NCBI GenBank assembly: GCA_031763025.1
Contig: JASSKH010000025.1
Location: 5,040,689 to 5,104,688, forward strand
Origin: Macrocystis pyrifera
Taxonomy: Eukaryota > Sar > Phaeophyceae > Laminariales > Laminariaceae
Reading direction: 5' to 3'
DNA length: 64,000 nt
Position 1 is the first letter of the stretch; the number at the start of each line of letters is the position of its first letter. Shown in pieces: positions 36,301 through 41,386 of this stretch. A program made the translations under genes and the position numbers. The notes under the pieces are model-generated. The model was not told where the DNA came from, searched no databases, and saw only the letters and a list, made by a program, of their open reading frames with translations.

Positions 36301-37650
36301 TAAGGGCATGGGTAGGATATGTGTAGGGTATGTGTAAGGGTATGGGTACGGGTATAGGCAAGGGGGAGTGTACGGGTATGGGTAAGGGTAAGAGTAAGGG
36401 TATGGGCAAGGGTAAGGGTAAGCGTAAGGGTAAGGGTATGGCTAGGGTAACGTTAGGAGTGGGTGGGAGTAGGGATACTGTAGGCGTATGTCTGGGGGCA
36501 CGGTTGGGACGGGATGAAGGGTAAGGACACAAGTAGGGGTGGGGGGGGGGGGGCGGGGAGGGGGGGGAGTAAGGTAGAGTCATTTGGTAGGGGTAAGGAT
36601 CGCGATAAGGTATGGTGGGTGGGGTGGGGTGGGGGGGTGGGGGTAAGGGTAGGAGTGGAAGGGGGTAAGCGGAGGTGGAGTGCGCCGGGAGGAGAACGGG
36701 ATGACGAGCCCCAGGCTCACGAACGGCGGTATTAGCTGGACCGAGCGGAACGGAGTGGAGTGGTGTGGTTCGGGGTCGGGTGGTAGTCAAGGTAAGAGTA
36801 GGGATTAGAGCGGCGGTATGCGTAGGTTTAGGGATTGGGTGGCGTGTGGGATGGAGTGGGGTTCGTGTATTGACGTTACCGTGTGGATTTCCATCCGGCA
36901 GTGGCAGTCTATTGTCCTCAGAAGTGGGGGTGGGGGGGATGGGGGGGGGGGGGCTTGGGTAGTGGCGCGGGGAGATGGGGCGCGTGATGATGCTCGTCTC
37001 CGACCTCACTCATGTTTTGGGCGATCCGAGGAGGAGTGGAGTGTTGGTTCGGGATCTGGCATGGAGCAGGGCTGCGCTGTCTACCAAGCTCCATCACATC
37101 ATCAACCTCCCTCCCTGGGTGTCCCTTCTCTAAAGGGATGCGTGGTCATTGGTCAAAATACTAAAGCGATCAACAAATGAGTAGGCTCCCTCCGGCCTCC
37201 CCCGCCCCCCCCCCCTCCCCCACTCCTAAGCTAAACTAACTTCCCCTTTCTCCCTCGCGAACCTACCCTTCCAGGATGCGAGCAACGCCGCTAGCGGATC
37301 GCATAAGCGAGGCGGAGCGGAGCGAGGGCGCTATCGTTGATGATCGCGTTATACGCACCAGCGCCGGGGTAGTGCGAGAGTTTTCCTACGCCCCTGCGGC
37401 GGCATCAGGGGGTAGGGGACGGGGCCAGGGAAGGGGGCGGGGACGAGGCAGTTCCGGTGGTGAAGAAGACGGAGGGAGCGGGAGGGAGGAAGGGGAATGG
37501 GGGAGGGGGAGGGGGAGAGGGAGGGAGGGTGGGCGAGGAGGCGGGGGGGGGGGGGGCGCGGTGGGGGTAGGGGGCGCGGTGGTGGGAGGGGGGGGGGTGG
37601 TGGCGGGGGGCGCAGAGGAGGGGGGAGAGGAAGAGGAAGAGGGTAACTGA
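13851..37650 (+). CDS. NOL10: NOL10/Enp2-like WD-repeat nucleolar protein
   Basis: Predicted SSU-processome factor for 18S rRNA maturation in the nucleolus. Exons: 13851-13908, 16151-16332, 17432-17635, 18694-18801, 20190-20343, 22201-22353, 23189-23319, 26280-26457, 27207-27298, 27740-27854, 28620-28750, 32445-32608, 34351-34546, 36058-36236, 37275-37650 (about 807 aa). Recognised by MQVSTFHGVKIYNLSSG at the start, GKTLPQWLS and RKRIELLQDFDFP in exon 2, SMKFERHLDCE in exon 3, RFNLDQGRF in exon 4, WD-type blades in exons 5-7 (GFVHLWDSR, VKEHQYGLPV, VKIWNRDDG), LGPAPRWCSFLD in exon 8, LRGYMHGYFMD in exon 9, EPFAYEEYRKKK in exon 10, a NUC153 segment (DDRFGAMFES..DKESEEY) in exon 12 and PGFYELNEEED in exon 14. 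Phases agree at all junctions except four frame breaks: exons 2 and 4 (one base short), 11 and 13 (one over or two short), each beside a C or G run. The Gly/Arg/Glu-rich C-terminus is longer than in animals. The ATG at 13860 aligns with the usual family start. Confidence 0.9.
14133..14226. mobile_element. F4 palindromic element
   Basis: Arms TCCGAAAATGTAAGAAC and GTGCTTACATTTCCGGA are imperfect inverted repeats around a short AT-rich centre. Confidence 0.5.
15868..15976. mobile_element. F1 element copy 3
   Basis: Forward orientation in NOL10 intron 1; the left end has a G7 run where the consensus has GGGGGACC. Confidence 0.85.
16317..16321 (+). other. C5 run, likely one base short (NOL10 exon 2)
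   Basis: As written exon 2 ends in phase 0 but exon 3 needs one carried base. One extra C here restores the phase and turns ..TYPLRSR into ..TYPPQIK-V-F-D, the expected family sequence, with donor AAGG/GTGAGT. Confidence 0.75.
16926..17090 (+). mobile_element. Family B repeat with C-run tail
   Basis: Runs from CAGCTGTTGGAGGTGTCTCT through GGTGCGTGGTCAAGTGGTCA to ACGAGTAC followed by C8. It is immediately followed by a family A copy, so two different C-tailed repeats sit head to tail. Confidence 0.6.
17092..17393 (+). mobile_element. Family A repeat with C34 tail
   Basis: Starts near TTGCCTCTCTGAAAGTGGTC, passes TCGGTGAAAACCCTACGTG and ends CATCGAGTACAC followed by about 33 C. It sits in NOL10 intron 2, so the C run also supplies the pyrimidine tract a few dozen bases before exon 3. 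Confidence 0.65.
17650..17680. repeat. TA dinucleotide repeat
   Basis: About 15 TA units directly after the exon 3 donor (GTGAGT at 17636). Confidence 0.8.
17975..18665. repeat. Degenerate AACCGA hexamer array
   Basis: About 690 bp of AACCGA / AAGCCGA / AACCCG variants in NOL10 intron 3, ending about 30 bp before exon 4. It is interrupted at 18254-18320 by a pseudo-exon resembling exon 4. Confidence 0.75.
18279..18318 (+). pseudogene. Duplicated start of NOL10 exon 4 (pseudo-exon)
   Basis: A strong acceptor (TTTGTTTTTTTGCAG) is followed by bases that in the incoming phase read C-GMLWGAGTEIWN, matching exon 4 (CDMLVGDAG.EIQ) for about 12 codons. It then runs into the hexamer repeat with no continuation. 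Confidence 0.55.
18943..18984. repeat. G run of about 42 bases
   Basis: Nearly pure G inside a purine-rich stretch of NOL10 intron 4 (18820-19080). Not adjacent to a family A or B repeat, so it is an independent homopolymer. Confidence 0.8.
19255..20165. repeat. Array of decayed copies of the NOL10 exon 5 start
   Basis: Units begin with (T)AACGCCTC near 19258, 19333, 19415, 19556 and 19868. The best copies (19430-19490 and 19609-19690) carry GAAACCCCGCGGCGGGCATC and CTCTGCGTCGCGCACCAG, nearly the same as the real acceptor and first 60 bases of exon 5 at 20173-20250. Long C runs at 19107, 19183 and 19917 lie between units. Confidence 0.7.
20330..21300. repeat. About 110-bp array from the NOL10 exon 5 end
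   Basis: About seven units, each with CTTGACCTCCGGGAGGCGGTG (or close), then GCGGCGAAC, GGAGCAAACACT and GGTTTCCAGGTTGGTTG. The first unit is the 3' end of exon 5 with its donor (GAGGCG/GTGGGG); the others lie in intron 5 and repeat that donor context. Confidence 0.75.
20799..20862 (-). mobile_element. Family A end fragment with G run
   Basis: About 38 G followed by TAGTAACATCATGCATGGCC and GTAGTC, the C-tailed end of family A in minus orientation, embedded in the 110-bp array. Confidence 0.5.
21514..21545. repeat. G run of about 32 bases
   Basis: Pure G in NOL10 intron 5, followed by TGTATTTTGTCACTC; no clear family A or B sequence beside it. Confidence 0.8.
21751..21830. mobile_element. 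F4 palindromic element, best copy
   Basis: Left arm CCACTCTGACCCGAAATATA with GGGTCCGTT and right arm AACGGTCCTTATATTTTGGG with TCAAAGTGG form a near-perfect stem around an AT-rich loop. Confidence 0.7.
21880..21993. mobile_element. F3 element
   Basis: Ends GAACCCATCTTAACAGGGAA and GTCCCCGCTAAGATGGGCCC are inverted; the AT-rich centre includes an A10 run. It is homologous in opposite orientation to 34040-34231. Confidence 0.6.
22009..22079. repeat. GTT/GCT trinucleotide repeat
   Basis: About 23 units of TGT/TGC just upstream of NOL10 exon 6. Confidence 0.85.
22991..23096. mobile_element. F1 element copy 4
   Basis: Forward orientation; the left end is degenerate (TACGTGGGACC) and the right end reads GTCCCCCGTAGTA. 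It ends about 90 bp before NOL10 exon 7. Confidence 0.75.
23980..24093. mobile_element. F1 element copy 5
   Basis: Reverse orientation and the most decayed right end (GGCCCCTCATAACAATA). Confidence 0.75.
24470..24582. mobile_element. F1 element copy 6
   Basis: Forward orientation; left end TATTTCGGGGGATCATAG is diverged, right end CCCCCGTAAAA. Confidence 0.75.
25071..25180. mobile_element. F1 element copy 7
   Basis: Forward orientation; ends TATTATGGGGGACC and GGTCCCCCGCAATA. Confidence 0.85.
25643..25753. mobile_element. F1 element copy 8
   Basis: Reverse orientation; left end TATTACGGGGGGTCCATAG, right end GGTCCCCCGTAATA. Confidence 0.85.
26048..26141. mobile_element. F2 palindromic element
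   Basis: Begins ACCCTTTTAGGACTGCGGTC and ends GGGACTGCACTTCTGAAAGG; the internal halves GGGGGACAAACCGCT and AGTTTGTCCCC pair. Confidence 0.7.
26995..27205. repeat. CAA/ACC/GAC trinucleotide array
   Basis: About 200 bp of CAACAACGACCAACGACAAC-type repeats running to within a few bases of the NOL10 exon 9 acceptor (GACGTTAAG). This leaves that acceptor without a normal pyrimidine tract. Confidence 0.8.
27312..27412 (-). mobile_element. Family A fragment
   Basis: GGGGGTGTACTCAAAATGTC, CGTATGACCGTAGACC and CGGGTTTCCACGGACC match the tail end of family A, in minus orientation, just after NOL10 exon 9. Confidence 0.5.
27533..27576. repeat. CTGC tetranucleotide repeat
   Basis: About ten CTGC units in NOL10 intron 9. 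Confidence 0.85.
28724..28729 (+). other. G6 run with phase conflict (NOL10 exon 11)
   Basis: Exon 11 ends with two carried bases but exon 12 (frame of LGDDRFGAMF) needs one. Five or eight G here would fix it and give an acidic tail (EEGDEDGD) instead of GRGRRRR. Confidence 0.5.
29388..29420. repeat. CAG trinucleotide repeat
   Basis: About eleven AGC/CAG units in intron 11; not in a coding frame. Confidence 0.85.
29810..29846 (+). mobile_element. Family A tail fragment
   Basis: CCTACGGCCATGCATGATAC then TGAGTACACACACCCCC, the last 35 bp of family A, directly before a full-length copy. Confidence 0.5.
29860..30404 (+). mobile_element. Full-length family A element with C tail
   Basis: About 545 bp, collinear with the inverse copy at 37832-38373. 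It begins near ACCTGGTATATATAGATATA and includes GTAAAACACGCCTCTCACTG, GGAAGTGGCCACACC and GCGCTTGGTGCAA. It ends GACATCGAGTAC followed by about 26 C. No protein coding seen, so it is non-autonomous. Confidence 0.7.
30596..30702. mobile_element. F4 palindromic element
   Basis: Contains GGCGGAAATATAAGGGATGA and CGATCGTTATATTTTCGTCC as imperfect inverted arms. Confidence 0.55.
31655..31710. repeat. CTAC/CTGC tetranucleotide repeat
   Basis: About twelve CTAC or CTGC units with CCGC variants. Confidence 0.8.
31763..31800. repeat. CAA trinucleotide repeat
   Basis: About thirteen uninterrupted CAA units. Confidence 0.9.
31898..31985. mobile_element. F4 palindromic element
   Basis: GGCGGAAATAGAAGGACCGT and ACGATTCTTATATTATCGGC with CAGAGCGG are the paired arms. 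Confidence 0.55.
32111..32217. mobile_element. F2 element, degenerate
   Basis: GTCCCGTTTGGGGGGACGAC and GAACCGCACTCCCGTTTTG retained; the stem is largely lost. Confidence 0.45.
32375..32436. repeat. GGTTC pentamer array
   Basis: GGTTT/GGTTC repeats ending 9 bases before NOL10 exon 12, in the position of its pyrimidine tract. The same motif recurs at 57.38 kb. Confidence 0.8.
33293..33556 (-). mobile_element. Three tandem family B ends
   Basis: Three copies (about 33293, 33408 and 33487) of a G run or purine tract, then TACTCA, TTGCTTGCCT and TTGACCATTGACCACGC with CCCTTTCGAGAC. On the minus strand each ends GAGTAC followed by C. Confidence 0.6.
34040..34231. mobile_element. F3 element, partial plus full copy
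   Basis: A left-end fragment (GGGCCCATCTTAACGGGGAC, 34040-34110) is followed by a full copy that begins AGGGCCCATCTTATCGACGA and ends TTCCCCGTTAAGATGCGCCC, suggesting insertion of one copy beside or into another. Confidence 0.6.
34439..34448 (+). other. G10 run with frame break (NOL10 exon 13)
   Basis: Before the run exon 13 reads RQKTEDEAESEDDAIED in phase with exon 12. After it the frame compatible with exon 14 reads ARSDSEEGSSSSSDDG. The two differ by one base lost (or two gained). Confidence 0.6.
34570..35000. repeat. GGTT-rich array with longer period
   Basis: GGTTGGTTAGTTGGTT repeats with a recurring longer block (GGTTGCTCAGTCGGTT, CAGTTGRTTCATTGGTTGTT) about every 100 bp in NOL10 intron 13, split by F1 copy 9. 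Confidence 0.7.
34594..34702. mobile_element. F1 element copy 9
   Basis: Reverse orientation; left end TATTGCGGGGGACC, right end CCCCCCGTACTA. It sits within a GGTT array that continues on both sides, so it appears to have inserted into that array. Confidence 0.85.
35785..36030 (+). mobile_element. Two family A 3' ends in tandem
   Basis: Copies of GGTCAGTGAAAACCCGACAT and CTGCCTGGTCGGTGAAAACC each run to (GAGTAC)A/G-C(n): tails at 35896-35912 and 36021-36029. The second tail ends about 28 bp before NOL10 exon 14. Confidence 0.6.
36300..36680. repeat. GGGTAA / GGGTATG hexamer-like array
   Basis: AAGGGTAAGGGTATGGGCAA-type repeats and G-rich degenerate extension in NOL10 intron 14. Confidence 0.7.
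37095..37195 (+). mobile_element. Family B 3' end
   Basis: AAAGGGATGCGTGGTCATTG, GTCAAAATAC and AACAAATGAGTAGGCTCCC; the C tail is short and interrupted. Confidence 0.45.
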
Positions 37651-37831
37651 CTGCTGCGGCGGCGTGTAATGCTTTCGTTGGCGGTTGATCGGCGGCTGGG
37701 GCGGGGGGGGGGGGGGGGGGGTTGGGATTGAATGTGGCAGATAGGTGCGTTCTTGCGCCGCCGCGGTGGCCGCGGTATTTCAGGTAAAAATATTGTTTCG
37801 GATGGTGGGGATGGGGGTTACATCGGGTGGG

Positions 37832-38373
37832 GGAGGGGGGGGGGGGGGGTGTGCTCATTATCATGCATGGCCGTGGTCGTATGACCATAGACTCTCGCAT
37901 CCCTACAATGCCGGGACGGAGCACGTCGGGTTTTCACCGACCTGGCAGATATTGCTTGCACCAAGCGCGAAGCGCCGTGATGTGTTGGGCGAGTCGCATG
38001 AAGGGTGAGCTGCATCCTACTAAGAACCGCTTTAAAGGCGGATTTTCTTGCATATGGATGAAGGCATCAATGAATTGATTTAATGTCTGTTGTGGCCACT
38101 TCCAGAGACAGCAATGGGTTTACTATGTAACTGCCTCGTGGGTGCCTCACCATATACACACTGCTTGATACGATCGTCCCCCTTGTGCGGAATACAAGTT
38201 CTCCCCGCACAAAAATGATCTAATTCGACCACCAGCCGTGGTAAGCGCCAAAAAACAAACAAAAAAAAAAAAACGGTACCCTGGGTGTCTAGCTCACGCA
38301 GTGAGAGGCGTGTTTTACACCGTCGTCGCCAACCGACGCCAACCCAACCTATATATATATACCAGGTATTTAA
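37832..38373 (-). mobile_element. Full-length family A element, inverse copy
   Basis: Begins with G18, then TGTGCTCATTATCATGCATG, and runs about 540 bp to ATATATATACCAGGTATT. It is collinear with 29860-30404 along its whole length, which defines the element boundaries. Confidence 0.7.
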
Positions 38374-38383
38374 TATAGAAAGG

Positions 38384-38505
38384 GGGGGGGGGGTACTTAT
38401 TTGTTGCTTGCCTCAGTCATTTCATTTGACCACTGACCACGCATTCCATTCGAGCCGAAGCACCGTTCCTACGCCTAACAGAGATACCTCCAACAACAGT
38501 TATGA
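38384..38505 (-). mobile_element. Family B element
   Basis: G12 then TACTTATTTGTTGCTTGCCT, CCACTGACCACGCATTCC and CCTAACAGAGATACCTCCAA. It follows family A at a distance of about 10 bp, the same A-B association as at 16.9-17.4 kb. Confidence 0.65.
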
Positions 38506-38541
38506 ATAGAAGCGCATTAAGTTGTTTCCATATATGTAACA

Positions 38542-38650
38542 TATTACGGAGGACCATAGTAAATAGGACCTACGGTCTACACGAAAACCTATACATTTCC
38601 CTATTTTTACTAACAATATTTGGTCCCATTTACTATGGTCCCCCGTAATA
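38542..38650. mobile_element. F1 element copy 10
   Basis: Reverse orientation; ends TATTACGGAGGACC and GGTCCCCCGTAATA. Confidence 0.85.
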
Positions 38651-38711
38651 GTTTTTTTTTGCTAGTCTTATCCCCTTCCTTGGCCGGGGGGGGCGGGTTA
38701 CGTGCGCAAGG

Positions 38712-38850
38712 CTTTTACCCCGGGCCGGGTAGTAATTGATTGATATTTCATCCTGGGTGGCTCAGTAGGTAACACCTTGGCATAGACAGGCCGGTAACCT
38801 CCTTGCATCTTACCAGGGGGGCAGTTTGGACTACATCACACTAGTAGTAG
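38712..38850 (+). mobile_element. tRNA-derived SINE-like copy
   Basis: CCCCGGGCCGGGTAGTAATT precedes TGGGTGGCTCAGTAGGTAAC, a tRNA A-box-like stretch. It matches the reverse complements of 39055-39155 and 39298-39440. The B box is not clear in this copy. Confidence 0.5.
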
Positions 38851-39054
38851 TGGTCCCTCTATAGTGCCCGTTTATATGCGCCAGCCAACAACACCGGCAC
38901 TGTCATAGCGGCAACCGGCACCACTTCGCATACCGTACTATGTACCATGCTCAGGTGGATCCCACTTGTGCCAAGCGATTCCATCAATAGATATGCACTA
39001 CGCTCGTATAGCGGGCAACCGGCACTATGGAGGCACCACCGCTGCTGCTGCTGC

Positions 39055-39155
39055 GTGGAAAATGAACCGGTTACGTGCTGCAAAGTTGTTACCCACTGAA
39101 CTATCCCGGGTGAAATATCGATCAATTACCCGGCCCAGGGTATTCTTTGTGTCAC
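39055..39155 (-). mobile_element. tRNA-derived SINE-like copy
   Basis: Minus strand carries ACCCGGGATAGTTCAGTGGG (A-box-like); the flanking ACCCTGGGCCGGGTAATTGA is shared with the two neighbours. Confidence 0.5.
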
Positions 39156-39297
39156 TCTCCCCCCCCTCTCTGAACGGCGGGATCTTTTCGGACGTCGGTA
39201 TCGTGTACGGCCACACGTTGACCTACCGGCTTCGTTTTTCAATACCTGGGGTACCTGGGAGATACGTTTGAGGAACGTACGCGCGCCAGCGTTTCTA

Positions 39298-39440
39298 TGA
39301 AAGAAGCGTTCGAAGTGAGATTCGAACCCGTGACCTGCTGATGTGGCACCAAACGTGAAGGTGTTACGTACCTACTGAGCTATAGGGGTAAAAAATCGAT
39401 AAATTACCCAACCCAGGGTAATCCTTGTACCAGGTAACAA
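39298..39440 (-). mobile_element. tRNA-derived SINE-like copy, A and B boxes
   Basis: Minus strand reads CCCCTATAGCTCAGTAGGT (A box), an imperfect anticodon-type arm with CAC, then CACGGGTTCGAATCTCAC (B box). The acceptor stem does not pair, so it is a tRNA-derived repeat rather than a working tRNA. Confidence 0.55.
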
Positions 39441-39495
39441 TTACCCCCTACCCTACGTGTCGCAGCAGCCCGAGGTGGTTCGTGTGCAGGCTCTG

Positions 39496-39604
39496 TATTG
39501 CGGGGGACCATAGTAAATAGGACCTATGGTATGCACAAAAACCTATATATTTCCCTATATATACTTGGAATAATTGGTCCTATTTACTATGGTCCCCCGC
39601 AATA
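39496..39604. mobile_element. F1 element copy 11
   Basis: Reverse orientation; both ends carry the same variant (TATTGCGGGGG and CCCCCGCAATA), so the terminal stem stays paired. Confidence 0.85.
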
Positions 39605-40335
39605 GCAGTAGTCGTCATTCTCTTTCGACGACTTCCCCCCTCTCAATTAGCAATAAGTGCCATTGAACAACAAGTAGCTTGAAGGAGGGCCGCGATGAAG
39701 AAGCTATCCACCAGCCAACGAGTAATCAACGCATGATTAAACTCCAGTCCAGCGAGCCGTTCACGCAGGGGCGACACGCGGGTGGGTGTCGATGTGGGCG
39801 GGCGCATGAACCAGAAAGCTCCACATCTTACATACACTACGAAGAGCAACGAACCGGGAGGGAGAGTTGGGACGATACCTACTGGTGCCGTTTTGTACTA
39901 TAATATCTGCTGGGACGACACGGCTTTTGTCCAGCTGAACGCCACTGAGGGCCAAAATGTCGGGAGGCGTATGTCTGTCTAGGGCAAAACGCTTACTGCT
40001 GTCAAGGGTGTAGGGCCGGGTGATCAACATCTACTCCTCCTCGTATCTGTTGGCGTTCGTCAAGGCAAATTAAGGGGGATTATCTGTATGTCAGGGGGTG
40101 AGAGTGCTGTCTCCTGACATTTTCCAAAGAAGGCTGAGGGTAAAACCCCTCTTCTGTACGAGTTGAGCCTTGGTTGAGCCGGGAAGCGAACAACAAACCA
40201 CAAAGCATCATGTCAACCTGAGGAGTGTATCAGGTATATAACAACAGCTAGCTGCTGCTGCATGCAGCGCCGTACAACATCATAGCACCTAACGCACCTA
40301 CCAGGTACATGACAGAAACAAATCAATAACAGCCT

Positions 40336-40366
<31 letters not shown>

Positions 40367-40601
40367 CATCATCACTTTTACTTTCCAGCCCACTCGTAGG
40401 AGGTTTTACCCTCGACGATCTTCTGGACAAGCCGTGGTCACAAGTGTCGTCCCTTCTCCCCCCCGGTACGTGCCGTTATTTTTTATCGCGCATAGGGTTC
40501 AGCATTCCCACTGCTCGTCGATTTTCATCGAATGTACAGCTAACTCACGCTCTCGCGCTTTCCGCTAATCAATTTTATGCAAGAAAAAGTCCCTATGAGC
40601 A

Positions 40602-40690
40602 TGCACTCGGTGAGACTCGAACTCACGAAATTGATCTTGACAGGCTCGCGGACCACCTACCAAGCCACCGGGGACGCCGGCTAGTACATG
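40602..40690 (-). other. tRNA-like sequence, degenerate
   Basis: Minus strand has an A-box-like GGTGGCTTGGTAGGTGG and a B-box arm GTGAGTTCGAGTCTCAC with a perfect 5-bp T stem. The acceptor stem does not pair, so a tRNA pseudogene or SINE head is more likely than a working tRNA. Confidence 0.4.
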
Positions 40691-41297
40691 CGTACGGTCA
40701 CACATCGCCACACTAGATATTGGCGAGGAAATACCCGTCCGGCAACGACACAAAGAGTTTTTACCGAAAACCCAACTGCCCAAAACAACAACTGGCACAA
40801 AAAACGGAATGAAACGCTAAAACGATCAGTGCGATCGGACCTCCGATCGGATGGTAAAACGGTCGCAGGATCCCCGAACCACACCGCCTTCACGTAGGCC
40901 ATAAAAACTTTCCAGGACCTTTCCCTTTGGGCCTTTCCCATTCACCGGACAACAAACGCAAAACGAAAATACCTGCCAACCCGTCGTGTACTTTCCCATC
41001 CTTCTTGTGAGGCGCCTACCTGTCAAAGTTTCTCGGCGACCTGTTGGCGCGTCCGAATCTCCCTGTCTTCCCGCCCTGTGCGAGACAGCCTGCCAGGCAA
41101 GCTTGCAAGTCAGCCTGCGAGCGAACCAGCGAGACGGCCAGCGAAACCCGTCCTTTTTTCCTCCCTCGTCCTCCTGGTTGCCAAACGAGAACAAGGAAAA
41201 ACAAAACACTTCATCTTGAATTAGTGTGCCCAACGGCAACAGCACCACCAAAGTCCCACAGGTGGGAGCAAGCCCCTTCCCTGCTGCTACTGCTGCA

Positions 41298-41298
<1 letters not shown>

Positions 41299-41335
<37 letters not shown>
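41299..41335 (+). repeat. CGG repeat upstream of sulfotransferase start
   Basis: About twelve uninterrupted CGG units ending 51 bases before the sulfotransferase ATG. An upstream ATG at 41226 opens a 93-codon frame through the repeat as poly-Ala; it overlaps the main start out of frame. Confidence 0.8.
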
Positions 41336-41386
41336 TGCCGTCAAGAGCACAGCAACGCACCAACAACCGCAAGCAGAACAGCAGCA

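Larger units (their letters stand above)
37651..41386. other. Intergenic, NOL10 to sulfotransferase
   Basis: No exon found. It holds the inverse full-length family A element (37832-38373), a family B copy (38384-38505), F1 elements at 38542 and 39496, a tRNA-derived SINE-like cluster (38712-39440), a tRNA-like sequence (40602-40690) and a T27 run near 40339-40366. Confidence 0.6.

Noticed and set aside
36300-36680. Telomere-like GGGTAA array
   Set aside because: The unit is GGGTAA/GGGTATG, not a permutation of TTAGGG or TTTAGGG, and it is degenerate and inside a NOL10 intron.
40602-40690. Functional tRNA gene
   Set aside because: Good T arm and A-box-like stretch, but the acceptor stem does not pair and no normal anticodon arm forms.
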